From Ahaetulla prasina (lineage: Eukaryota; Chordata; Lepidosauria; Squamata; Colubridae), in assembly GCF_028640845.1 (NCBI RefSeq), contig NC_080541.1:34253935-34317934 (forward strand): a stretch of 64,000 bases of DNA. The letters run 5' to 3'. Positions 23,804 to 34,364 of the stretch are shown here, in pieces. The notes under the pieces were generated by a model. That model was given only the letters and a program-made list of their open reading frames with translations. It was not told where the DNA came from and did no database searches. How positions within the stretch are numbered: the first letter of the stretch is position 1; each line of letters opens with the position of its first letter. The position numbers and the translations under genes are program-made.

Positions 23804-25132
23804 CATTAAAGGCTTTAAGAAGGATGCCCTCAAGGTGGGTCAAAGTCAAAATGGTAGTCATGGTGATAAAAAAAAACCCCTCTCTCTTTTTAGACACAAC
23901 ACACACACACACACCTGTATGTACAATTTTATATTTACCATGTATGGACAGAACTGGAGGATTTTAATCAAATGATTATAACTACCTCTTGGACTTTTTG
24001 CTCTCCAATAATGCCCCTTCCCTTCTGGAAGACACTTGGTAAGTTCCCATTCTTTCCCAAAAGAATTATATCCAGAAAGTTTGCTACAGCCTTAGCTTCA
24101 ATCAGTGTACTTGGATTCAATGCATCCAACCTCTTTTTCCTTATAACCAGACTGACTTCTATAGCTCTGCTATGAGTATTGATATACCATTAAGTTTGCC
24201 TGTCATGGTGGCATATTGTGAAGTTTAGGTATGACTGCTCTGAACCAGTAGGGTGAGAAAATGTACATTTATATGGTCATTAAACACAGGTTGAGAAATA
24301 AAGCTGCAATTTGTTATTTTTATTGTTTCCTTAGTGATGACTCTGCTTTCCTTGAAAAATGTATGTATCCCGCTCTCTAGAATTATTGGAAAAATACACG
24401 TTCTACATTCATAAGTAAGCTTCAGATACGAATATTTTATTTACTTCAGCAAGTGATGATGGCTTTGAAGAATTCATATACTCTATGCACAACTGACAAT
24501 ATTTCAAGCATTTACCTTTTTCCAGATATGCTGTAATACTGTAGTTTCTATCCAAAATTAATGCTGCTTGCTTCTAATCCAGTTTTCCCAGCCTAGCGAA
24601 TGCCTATTTCTATGGGCTCCCACAATTTCCAGCTAATATGGTGATATAACCCAGAATACTATAAATTGAAGCTCATATATATGGAGGACATTTACTGTAT
24701 GTTGCTGTAGCCCACGAACCTTAGAATATTCACATTTTTTTCCTAAATTGAATAACAGTTAATGATTTAATTGTACAATAAGAGCATTTTACGATCACTT
24801 TATAAAGAAGTCTCCAACTAATTTTGGGGACTAAAGTAAATGAAATTCTAGAAAAACTGTGACCTCATCTTTATTTCCATTTAGGCACTCTGAAACTTAC
24901 AGTAACCCAGGAACAGATGGAGAATGTGAAGAGTTAATGGTCCTTAACGTCTGAAATTATATTGTTTGAGACCTCAGATCCAAGGTAATGGCGATACCTG
25001 AATCTAAGAACTTTAAGTCCAGATTGAAATCCAACTGTAGCTGCATTGATGAGCCAGTAGCATCACAACTCACAAACTGTAACATCAATACACCAAGGCC
25101 TGAAGACTTCATCTTTGTAAAATGACATACTA
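23804..25132. other. Unique AT-rich DNA, no gene seen
   Basis: A short (CA)n lies near 23900-23913. Nothing else was recognised. Confidence 0.45.
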
Positions 25133-25640
25133 TTTATTTATTTATTTATTTTATTTTATTCGATTTTTATACTGCCCTTCTCCCGAAGGACTCAGGGCAG
25201 TGTACAGCCAAATAAAAAAGCACAATATATACATTAAAACAAGACTAAAACAAAACATATTACAAGATGGCCAAAAATTTAAAACAGTTTAAAACCCTAA
25301 AATATAAATAACCCCAGTTAAAATTTAGTAAAACATCTAAGCCAGTCCCACTTGAATAAATAGATGCGTTTTCAGCTCACGGCGAAAAGTCCGAAGATCA
25401 GGCACTTGACGTAAACCAGGGGGAAGTTTGTTCCAAAGCGTAGGAGCTCCTACTGAGAAGGCCCTATCCCTGGGGGCCGCCAGCCGACATTGTCTGGCGG
25501 ACGGCACCCTGAGAAGGCCCTCTCTGTGTGAGCTACGGGTCGGTGGGAGGCATAGGGTAACAGCAGGCGGTCCCGTAAGTACCCGGGCCCTAAGCCATGG
25601 AGCGCTTTAAAGGTGGTAACCAGAATCTTAAATACTAAAG
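25133..25640 (-). mobile_element. L2-type LINE 3' end, 5'-truncated
   Basis: On the + strand it opens with a TATTTATTTATT tail and ccttctcccgaaggactcag, the reverse complement of the L2 terminus. On the minus strand about 25410-25635 still encodes the C-terminal words FKILVTTFKALHGLGPGYLR and LLLPYASHRP with frame breaks. Only the final ~500 bp are present. Confidence 0.85.
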
Positions 25641-26070
25641 TGGAGTATCCCACTAATGCCACTATTCAGAAAACATTACAATCTTTTATGGACATCATCA
25701 AAAAAAAATCCAGAGATAGTACAGTATTTGGTTTTCATTAACTACTGACATATCTACTTTTCATGAAGAACTGAGAAGGAACCTCAGTGTAAAAAATATT
25801 TTGTTATTTTGTTAAGTCCTTGGAGCCATTGTGCTAGTTGTCTATTCAGGGCTCTCTGCAACCATTGTGATGTCTCTGTTGTGGAGGACCTCACATTCAG
25901 AAGTTAGTCCAAGAGAAAGGCAACATGGAGGGGATAGGGATGGTGGAAATGGTGAAAAAAGAAGAACTTCCAATTTATTTTCCAACTTCTTAATATCAGA
26001 TATTTTTGGAAAAAGGTGTCTCAAAAACATTGACTTCTTATTATTAGACAAAACCATATTTCTTCCTAGC
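25641..26070. other. Unique DNA, no gene seen
   Basis: Nothing recognised. Confidence 0.45.
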
Positions 26071-26225
26071 CTTTTTAAAATGACTTTTTAAATACATGTT
26101 CTACTGATTACAGCTTTGTAGCTGCCATCACTCATAATTGTTACTGATTCTTTCATCAAAAGGTGTGAGAGAATCAAAGCAGTGACAATCATGGCTGTTT
26201 TGCTTCTATCTATGTCAAATATTTT
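26071..26225 (+). repeat. Duplicated segment 'a' (source copy)
   Basis: This ~155-bp stretch recurs at 30435-30587 with about one substitution (gacaatcatgg against gacagtcatgg) and small length changes. In the second copy it is joined directly to material from 27057 onward, skipping 842 bp. The join lies in the shared word tcaaatatttt. Confidence 0.9.
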
Positions 26226-27056
26226 ATGTGACTCATCTTTTTCCACACAATTAGATTCTAAGGACATTGGGGCCCAGGCTTATGATTCTGTTTTTTTAAT
26301 TCCAAGTTCTCAATACGAATAGCATAATGTATTCCATCCAAACTGTGAGAACAGAGCAATACAGTATAATTTACTTCCCTAATGCCAAATTAAAATTCAT
26401 AACACAATTCGTTAATTACCATCTGAATCTAATTGTCACAAAAGTGTGTCCTAATTGCATTGTTGTTATGCATGGATGCAAATAAGATGTTGACTGTTTC
26501 CCCTTGAAGCAAATGATGCTGATTCTAATCCCCATGCATTTGCAATATATTGAGTCCATCCATTATTCCCCCTACAGCCGTAAAGCCAATAGAGACCCCT
26601 CCACTTGCTCCTGCATAGAAAGGAACCAGACTGTGATAGCAGACATGCAGAGAAAAATCCCTCAAACAAGCCTGTTAAACACTCAGATGAATTCCCAACA
26701 GGATGCTGTGACAAATGGCGTGTGTGCGCGTGTGTTTGTGTGCACAGCAGAGGTGTGGTGAGGAAGTGGGGGGGGGAGACAAAAATGAATAAAACCCAAG
26801 TTTTGTATATCCCATTGTTTGAATGCTGAAACTGAATTAGAATCTAAGAAAGCATCTCAGGTGGGTCGCAAAGCTGAGAGGTAATTCAGGAATATTGTCA
26901 TGATGGAGAGAAAAAACAACAATCACAAAACGATGGTTAGTGCGAACCACTAAAGAGTTATGCCATTTTTGGTAACTAGGGAAAATCTTCCATATCATGG
27001 GGGGAAAAAACAGACAATGAATAAATTGATATAATTTGGATTAGGTATCTCTAGAT
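26226..27056. other. Unique DNA absent from the second duplicate
   Basis: This interval is missing between the paired segments at 30.58 kb. About 26380-26490 is AT-rich with homeodomain/octamer-like words (ttaattacc, atgcaaat-like) and may be a conserved non-coding element. No gene was seen. Confidence 0.4.
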
Positions 27057-27690
27057 TCAAATATTTTGTCTTGATTATTAAGCTCAGCAGATGGCCATGG
27101 GACAACCCTGATTCTCAGTTTAACAGATTTCACAGGATTTTTGGAAAATGTTGCAGTCACACCTCATTACATTTAAATGGTCTCACGATATTAGTGCCAA
27201 TGCGGTTGAACATTTTAATACCTTAATCTAGTTCAGGAGTGTGACGATCAGTCTATCTTCAGTCAAGGAGATGCTTTAATGATTTAACAACAGTCCCTCC
27301 CTCTCAGCCCAACCTACCCAACAGTTTTTTGTGGGATAACATGAAGTATAACCATCATCTAACTCATAGAATGAACAGGTTTACACTAATGTTGCAATAA
27401 TATGGGTTAAAGATGTGAGTGTATTTTTGAATGATAAGCTATATCAAATACCTAGAACTCTATTGCCAATTATGGATTTATTGAGCATGGGGAACATCAA
27501 TAAAAAGATTATTCCCTCAGTGTGGGAATGACAGTGCTGCTTCTGATGTTGAAACTTGTACCATTGATATGTATTTCTTTTGATGAAGTAGCTATTGGTG
27601 CAATCAAAGATCAGTATTATTCCACAGGATTAAGGTTTAATAATATATTTAAAAAATGGGTTCAATTATTCCCCCCCCCCGTTTTTCTCT

Positions 27691-27932
27691 ATGAGCCGTG
27701 GTGGCCCAGTGGTTAGAGTGCAGTATTGCAGGCTACTCCTGCTGACTGCTGGCTGCCAACAGTTTGGCAGTTCAAGTCTCACCGGCTCAAGGTTGACTCA
27801 GCCTTCTATCCTTCCGAGGTCAGTAAAATGAGGACTCAGATTGTTGGACGCAATATGCTGACTCTGTAAACCACTTAGAGAGGGCTGTAAAGCACTGTGA
27901 AGCAGTATATAAATCTAATTGCTATTGCTATT
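27691..27932 (+). mobile_element. tRNA-derived SINE (duplicate A)
   Basis: Head atgagccgtggtggcccagt, B-box-like CAGTTCAAGTCTCACC, tail AATCTAATTGCTATTGCTAT. Its twin lies at 31211-31452. It is preceded by a C-run. Confidence 0.88.
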
Positions 27933-28312
27933 AAGTGTTGCAGAAAATGCATGGCACATTTGCACAAGAAAAGAACATTACCTCCGAGTAAAGATACAAT
28001 TTATAAATAAGCTGCAATCTAGGAGAGCATTTCAAAAAGAGCAGCCAAAGACCTGTTGAATTTCTTCCGTAGCTTCCAGGCTATATAAAAAAAAAAGTGG
28101 AACCTTTTAAAAACGTTAGAGTCTTTGTAAATGTTTCAAGACAACATTGTTGTCCATCTTTGCATATTTTCTCTGTGGAAAGAATAATGAATAGTGACCA
28201 TGAATGCCTGCATTTCTCCTTCCTCTTTTACAGCCCCACCTCTACCATATTTAAAGACCCAGCTTTTAGAGAAGGCTCTGGATGAAGAGAAGAATGTGAT
28301 GATGGAATAGAG

Positions 28313-28447
28313 CAGGGGTCTCCAACCGTGTCAACTTTAAGACCTGTGGACTTCAACTCCCAGAATTCCTCAGCCAGCAAAGCTGGCTAAGGAACTCTGG
28401 GAGTTGAAGTCCACAGGTCTTAAAGTTGACAAGGTTAGAGACTCCTG
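28313..28447. mobile_element. Palindromic hAT-type MITE, 135 bp (duplicate A)
   Basis: CAGGGGTCTCCAACC...AGAGACTCCTG with nearly full-length complementary halves: gacctgtggacttcaactcc pairs with ggagttgaagtccacaggtc. Perfect 8-bp duplication gaatagag at 28305-28312 and 28448-28455. The whole element can fold on itself. Confidence 0.9.
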
Positions 28448-29484
28448 GAATAGAGGATGAGAAGAAGATGGGAAGACAAAGATGATGATGATGATGACAT
28501 CTTCATCCACTTCAATAAACCTGGTGGAGGAATGGCAACTAGGTAAGGCAGTGTTCACTGTGGGAAAGAATGCTAACTGCAGAGTGGGGAACCCTACTGT
28601 TGGAGGCAACTGTAACATGTTGTAAAGACCCAATGCTGGTGCTGTGGATAGTTCAGTACTTGCAAGATAGAATTGCCCAGATATGATGGAGTAGCTGGCA
28701 GATTTAAAAAACCCTGGTGCTGGCAATCCTAAATCCAGGCTCTGGCAACTTGATAGAAAGCAATCCTGAGTAACAATCCCACCACCATTCACCTGGAAGT
28801 CCTGACTAGCTGCTGCAGTTCTCCAGAATCAGCCAAAAGGAGAGAAACAAAACCCTCCATCCAGCCACAGACCCATCAGAACAATAATTGAGATGCATGT
28901 GGTTTTGCTTGGTAGATATGCTTGGAGACCCAGGGATTAAAGGGGGGGGGGAGTTAAGAGAAGATAAAGCAAAGTATACTTATAAAATAGACATACAAAA
29001 TATTAAGTGATATAATTTCATAGATTGTGGAATAGATTTGAAGGTGGCATCCTGGGTGATGGATCTATTCAGTAGGGGAGGAAAGGCTCTTAAACTCTTC
29101 CTCTACAGATTGTATTTCCATGTTAAATAATTTTAGCTGGCAAATCTGCTGATCAATTTAAAAATACTGTTTTTCCTCATAGTATAGCAGGTTCACAGAA
29201 GTGAAGCAATTTTGATCAGTCAAATCAGAAGGAAAACTTGGTGGAGATTTGGTGTTCATATTTGATGGTTGCAAGATACACTCACAAATTCAATGTACAC
29301 TGTTGGGTCTTTGATATATCCTTAAAGAGTCAGTCACTCAACTATTTTGTGAACCTGTACATATATATCCTTCACATCCTTCATAGATGAATAAGCATAA
29401 ATGTAGAGAAGCACAGAGGCAGTAGAAGACAGTCCTGGTTTACTCTTTGGGAGAGGGGGAGGGGGCTGTAATAAGCATAGAAAG

Positions 29485-29681
29485 CAGGGGTGAAATCCAG
29501 CAGGTTCTGACATGTTCTGGAGAACTGGTAAATGTCACCTCTGGCTTGTCCCAGAGCAAGGTGGGAATGGAGATTTTGCAGTATCCTTCCCTGCCACGCC
29601 CACCAAGCCACACCCACCAAGCCACACCCACCAAGCCACACCCACAGAAAGCGGTAGTAAAAAGTTTGGATTTCACCACTG
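29485..29681. mobile_element. hAT-type ACCGGTTCT-family MITE, internally deleted, 197 bp
   Basis: Ends CAGGGGTGAAATCCAGCAG and TTTGGATTTCACCACTG. Perfect duplication atagaaag at 29477-29484 and 29682-29689. Compared with 33010 it lacks the gtagcagaaattttgagtag segment and one ggagtggggtg segment. It has three aagccacacccacc units. Confidence 0.9.
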
Positions 29682-29689
29682 ATAGAAAG

Positions 29690-29735
29690 TTGACTTTGTA
29701 AGCCACTTAGAGAGGGCTGTAATAAGCATAGAAAG
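29690..29735 (+). repeat. Breakpoint: SINE piece joined to MITE flank
   Basis: ttgactttgtaagccactta matches the 3' half of the SINE at 34133. It then switches at the shared word gggctgtaa into ataagcatagaaag, the sequence preceding the MITE at 29485. This is a chimeric join, not an insertion with its own ends. Confidence 0.8.
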
Positions 29736-30187
29736 CAGGGTGAAATCCAGCAGGTTCTGACATGTTCTGGAGAACTGGTAGCAGAAATTTTGAGTAGTTT
29801 GGAGAACTGGTAGCAGAAATTTTGAGTAGTTTGGAGAACTGGTAAATGTCACCTCTGGCTTGTCCCAGAGCAAGGTGGGAATGGAGATTTTGCAATATCC
29901 TTTCCCAGGAGTGGGGTGAGAATGGAGATTTTGCAGTATCCTTCCCTGCCACGCCCAAGCCACACCCACCAAGCCACACCCACCAAGCCACACCCACCAA
30001 GCCACACCCACCAAGCCACACCCACCAAGCCACACCCACCAAGCCACACCCACCAAGCCACACCCACCAAGCCACACCCACCAAGCCACACCCACCAAGC
30101 CACACCCACCAAGCCACACCCACCAAGCCACACCCACCAAGCCACACCCACAGAAAGCGGTAGTAAAAAGTTTGGATTTCACCACTG
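29736..30187. mobile_element. hAT-type MITE with expanded 14-bp minisatellite, 452 bp
   Basis: Same family and same flanking 8-mer atagaaag (29728-29735, 30188-30195) as 29485, so it arose by local duplication with its flanks. It contains a tandem duplication of the tagcagaaattttgagtag block and a 14-unit aagccacacccacc array. Confidence 0.9.
29957..30150. repeat. 14-bp minisatellite, about 14 units
   Basis: Unit aagccacacccacc, essentially perfect from 29957 to 30150. Related MITE copies here hold two or three units (29600-29641, 33201-33231). Because 14 is not a multiple of 3, one strand reads a 14-residue Gly/Val/Trp/Leu repeat in all frames without stops. These are not genes. Confidence 0.97.
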
Positions 30188-30195
30188 ATAGAAAG

Positions 30196-30269
30196 TTGAC
30201 TTTGTAAGCCACTTAGAGGCCTGTAAAGCACCCTGAAGTGGTATATAAAGTCTAAATGCTATTGCTATT
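30196..30269 (+). repeat. SINE 3' fragment, chimeric with 27.9-kb flank
   Basis: gactttgtaagccacttaga through aagtggtatataaagtctaa matches the SINE at 34133-34364. Within tgctattgctat it switches to taagtgttgcagaaaatgca, the flank of the SINE at 27691. The crossover therefore fell inside SINE homology. Confidence 0.8.
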
Positions 30270-30442
30270 AAGTGTTGCAGAAAATGCATGGCACATTTGC
30301 ACAAGAAAAGAACATTACCTCTGAGTAAAGATACAATTTATAAATAAGCTGCAATCTAGGAGAGCATTTCAAAAGAGCAGCCAAAGACCTGTTGAATTTC
30401 TTCCATAGCTTCCAGGCTATATAAAAAGTGGAACCTTTTAAA
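30258..30442 (+). repeat. Duplicated segment 'c' (third copy of 27.92-28.11 kb)
   Basis: agtgttgcagaaaatgcatg through aaaaagtggaaccttttaaa occurs at 27933-28110, here, and at 31453-31641. Near 30433-30442 it switches in the shared word ttttaaaa to segment 'a' (26.08 kb). Confidence 0.9.
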
Positions 30443-31210
30443 ATGACTTTTAAATACATGTTCTACTGATTACAGCTTTGTAGCTGCCATCACTCATAAT
30501 TGTTACTGATTCTTTCATCAAAAGGTGTGAGAGAATCAAAGCAGTGACAGTCATGGCTGTTTTGCTTCTATCTATGTCAAATATTTTGTCTTGATTATTA
30601 AGCTCAGCAGATGGCCATGGGACAACCCTGATTCTCAGTTTAACAGATTTCACAGGATTTTTGGAAAATGTTGCAGTCACACCTCATTACATTTAAATGG
30701 TCTCATGATATTAGTGCCAATGCGGTTGAACATTTTAATACCTTAATCTAGTTCAGGAGTGTGACGATCAGTCTATCTTCAGTCAAGGAGATGCTTTAAT
30801 GATTTAACGACAGTCCCTCCCTCTCAGCCCAACCTACCCAACAGTTTTTTGTGGGATAACATGAAGTATAACCATCATCTAACTCATAGAATGAACAGGT
30901 TTACACTAATGTTGCAATAATATGGGTTAAAGATGTGAGTGTATTTTTGAATGATAAGCTATATCAAATACCTAGAACTCTATTGCCAATTATGGATTTA
31001 TTGAGCATGGGGAACATCAATAAAAAGATTATTCCCTCAGTGTGGGAATGACAGTGCTGCTTCTGATGTTGAAACTTGTACCATTGATATGTATTTCTTT
31101 TGATGAAGTAGCTATTGGTGCAATCAAAGATCAGTATTATTCCACAGGATTAAGGTTTAATAATATATTTAAAAAATGGGTTCAATTATCCCCCCCCCCC
31201 GTTTTTCTCT

Positions 31211-31452
31211 ATGAGCCGTGGTGGCCCAGTGGTTAGAGTGCAGTATTGCAGGCTACTCCTGCTGACTGCTGGCTGTCAACAGTTTGGCAGTTCAAGTCTC
31301 ACCGGCTCAAGGTTGACTCAGCCTTCTATCCTTCCGAGGTCAGTAAAATGAGGACCCAGATTGTTGGACGCAATATGCTGACTCTGTAAACCGCTTAGAG
31401 AGGGCTGTAAAGCACTGTGAAGCAGTATATAAATCTAATTGCTATTGCTATT
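31211..31452 (+). mobile_element. tRNA-derived SINE (duplicate B)
   Basis: Twin of the SINE at 27691, differing by a few substitutions (ctgtcaac, aggaccca, aaaccgctt). Confidence 0.88.
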
Positions 31453-31838
31453 AAGTGTTGCAGAAAATGCATGGCACATTTGCACAAGAAAAGAACATTA
31501 CCTCTGAGTAAAGATACAATTTATAAATAAGCTGCAATCTAGGAGAGCATTTCAAAAAGAGCAGCCAAAGACCTGTTTGAATTTCTTCCATAGCTTCCAG
31601 GCTATATATATATATATAAAAAGTGGAACCTTTTAAAAATGTTAGAGTCTTTGTAAATGTTTCAAGACAACATTGTTGTCCATCTTTGCATATTTTCTCT
31701 GTGGAAAGAATAATGAATAGTGACCATGAATGCCTGCATTTCTCCTTCCTCTTTTACAGCCCCACCTCTACCATATTTAAAGACCCAGCTTTTAGAGAAG
31801 GCTCTGGATGAAGAGAAGAATGTGATGATGGAATAGAG

Positions 31839-31972
31839 CAGGGGTCTCCAACCGTGTCAACTTTAAGACCTGTGGACTTCAACTCCCAGATTCCTCAGCC
31901 AGCAAAGCTGGCTAAGGAATTCTGGGAGTTGAAGTCCACAGGTCTTAAAGTTGACAAGGTTAGAGACTCCTG
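31839..31972. mobile_element. Palindromic hAT-type MITE (duplicate B)
   Basis: Twin of 28313 with the same gaatagag duplication at 31831-31838 and 31973-31980. It is one base shorter (cccagattcc). Confidence 0.9.
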
Positions 31973-33009
31973 GAATAGAGGATGAGAAGAAGATGAGAAG
32001 ACAAAGATGATGATGATGATGACATCTTCATCCACTTCAATAAACCTGGTGGAGGAATGGCAACTAGGTAAGGCAGTGTTCACTGTGGGAAAGAATGCTA
32101 ACTGCAGAGTGGGGAACCCTACTGTTGGAGGCAACTGTAACGTGTTGTAAAGACCCAATGCTGGTGCTGTGGATAGTTCAGTACTTGCAAGATAGAATTG
32201 CCCAGATATGATGGAATAGCTGGCAGATTTAAAAAACCCTGGTGCTGGCAATCCTAAATCCAGGCTCTGGCAACATGATAGAAAGCAATCCTAAGTAACA
32301 ATCCCACCACTATTCACCTGGAAGTCCTGACTAGCTGCTGCAGTTCTCCAGAATCAGCCAAAAGGAGAGAAACAAAACCCTCCATCCAGCCACAGACCCA
32401 TCAGAACAATAATTGAGATGCATGTGGTTTTGCTTGGTAGATATGCTTGGAGACCCAGGGATTAAAGGGGGGGGGGAGTTAAGAGAAGATAAAGCAAAGT
32501 ATACTTATAAAATAGACATACAAAATATTAAGTGATATAATGTCATAGACTGTGGAATAGATTTGGAGGTGGCATCCTGGGTGATGGATCTATTCAGTAG
32601 GGGAGGAAAGGCTCTTAAACTCTTCCTCTACAGATTGTATTTCCGTGTTAAATAATTTTAGCTGGCAAATCTGCTGATCAACTTAAAAATACTGTTTTTC
32701 CTCATAGTATAGCAGATTCACAGAAGAGAAGCAATTTTGATCAGTCAAATCAGAAGGAAAACTTGGTGGAGATTTGGTGTTCATATTTGATGGTTGCAAG
32801 ATACACTCACAAATTCAATGTACACTGTTGGATCTTTGATATATCCTTAAAGAGTCAGTCACTCAACTATTTTGTGAACCTGTACATACATATCCTTCAC
32901 ATCCTTCATAGATGAATAAGCATAAATGTAGAGAAGCACAGAGGCAGTAGAAGACAGTCTTGGTTTACTCTTTGGGAGAGAGGGAGGGGGCTGTAATAAG
33001 CGTAGAAAG

Positions 33010-33267
33010 CAGGGGTGAAATCCAGCAGGTTCTGACATGTTCTGGAGAACTGGTAGCAGAAATTTTGAGTAGTTTGGAGAACCGGTAAATGTCACCTCTG
33101 GCTTATCCCAGAGCGAGGTGGGAATGGAGATTTTGCAATATCCTTTCCCCAGGAGTGGGGTGAGAATGGCGATTTTGCAGTATCCTTCCCCTGCCACGCC
33201 CACCAAGCCACACCCACCAAGCCACACCCACAGAAACGGTAGTAAAAAAATTTGGATTTCACCACTG
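33010..33267. mobile_element. hAT-type ACCGGTTCT-family MITE, 258 bp (duplicate B)
   Basis: Fullest local copy, with both the gcagaaattttgagtagttt and caggagtggggtgagaatgg blocks. It has only two aagccacacccacc units. Flanks gtagaaag and atagaaag match at 7 of 8. Confidence 0.9.
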
Positions 33268-33284
33268 ATAGAAAGTTGACTTTT

Positions 33285-34132
33285 AGTATCATTCCTAATG
33301 CTCAAACTTGTGTTTTTGTAATTTATAAATCATTATGACCACCTATCAGCTGCTAAAAGTTGATTTTTCTCCGTCAGTTTCCCCCATTTAATATGCTGAC
33401 TTCACATCTAGTGAGCTTGATCGTGTGCTTTGAAACAGAGTCCTGACTGACGCTGATGATTTATCTTTTACACTGGAGTTGTACCTCCCTGATGGCTCTT
33501 TAAAGGCATTGTCAAATTATCACCCAAGTGTCGTAAAGAAAGATGGCCCAACTGGATTTAGAAGACATTTACTGATGGGGAGAAAAGTAACAGAATCTCT
33601 TAACTTGATAAAACATTCCAGTATCTTGCAGACAGTTGTTGAAAGTTTTAATAGTTCTAATCCTTCCATCATTAGTCATTATGAATATCTCATTCAGAGG
33701 CTGAATAAATTGACTGGAAGGAAGGAGGAACTCACAAATTCATAGCTCTGAGAGCAAATTTCTTCAGAAGTATCTTTCTTCAAAAACAAACCCTAAAAAC
33801 AAAAGCCAGCTTTAAAAAAAAACATCCTAACTGAAGCTTGTAGGAGATATAAAGTCAATCTCTCCTCTGGAACCATTAGAATGCTTTTAGGTACAAAAAG
33901 AAATATTAAAGGGTTTTGTAGAATAAAAAGAAGGTCACCCCCCTGGGGTTGACTAATATACCTGTGAAAAAAAACAGATATAGTTAAATTCTTGTGTATT
34001 ATTGTTGTTCACTTGAACCTCAGTATGTCTCCTCTGAAATGATAGATTTCAGAGGAACTCTAGGAAGCTCACTTCCAGGTTCAGTAGGTTATTCACCAGG
34101 CTTGTTAGGAACCATTTGAAAACAGTTCAAAC
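33285..34132. other. Unique DNA, no gene called
   Basis: An open frame at 33479-33745 (88 codons) has no domain I recognise and no splice context that convinces me. Confidence 0.4.
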
Positions 34133-34364
34133 TGAAGAGCCATGGTGACGCAGTGGTTAGAATGCAGTATTGCAAGCTAAGTCTGCCCCCTGCCAGGAGT
34201 TCGATCCTGATAGGCTCCAGGTTGACTCAGTCTTCTGTCATTCTGAGGTCGATAAAAAATGAGGACTCAGATAGTTGGGGGCAGTATGCTGACTTTGTAA
34301 GCCACTTAGAGAGGCCTGTAAAGCACCCTGAAGTGGTATATAAAGTCTAAATGCTATTGCTATA
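34133..34364 (+). mobile_element. tRNA-derived SINE (CTATTGCTAT-tail family)
   Basis: Head gagccatggtgacgcagtgg, with an inner deletion around ctgccccctgccag and tail AAGTCTAAATGCTATTGCTA. Its gccacttagagaggcctgta and aagtggtata variants match the SINE pieces at 29690 and 30196. Confidence 0.88.

Larger units (their letters stand above)
27057..29696 (+). repeat. Local segmental duplication, copy A (~2.6 kb)
   Basis: Matches 30577-33284 along its length at an offset of about 3520 bp, with roughly one difference per 50-100 bases by eye (for example tctcacgata/tctcatgata, aacaacagtc/aacgacagtc, ctgccaac/ctgtcaac). It carries a SINE, a palindromic MITE and an ACCGGTTCT-family MITE at equivalent places in both copies. 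The high identity, including unique sequence, means duplication rather than independent insertions. Confidence 0.95.
30577..33284 (+). repeat. Local segmental duplication, copy B (~2.7 kb)
   Basis: Partner of 27057-29696. Differences include an extra (TA)n in gctatatatatatataaaa near 31600, poly-C length near 31190 and scattered substitutions. It ends where ttgacttttagtatc diverges from copy A's ttgactttgtaagcc. Confidence 0.95.

Noticed and set aside
28097..28285. 62-codon frame repeated at 31623-31811
   Set aside because: Identity reflects the recent segmental duplication, not selection on coding. Too short, with no known motif.
28370..28792. 140-codon minus-strand frame, with a related frame at 31895-32251
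   Set aside because: It is present twice only because the DNA is duplicated. It starts in unique sequence, crosses a MITE, and the duplicate has a shortened frame. No domain is recognised.
29957..30150. Regular repeats as a CRISPR array
   Set aside because: Units are 14 bp and directly adjacent with no spacers, and the host is a vertebrate. It is a minisatellite inside a MITE.
29673..30231. Long overlapping open frames with Gly-Val-Trp-Leu or His-Thr-Pro-Ser repeats
   Set aside because: They come from the 14-bp minisatellite, which has no stops in any frame on either strand. There is no start context, homology or domain.
33479..33745. 88-codon frame as a host exon
   Set aside because: It looks less repetitive than most, but I recognise no family and see no convincing splice sites. 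It could be tested by cross-species alignment.
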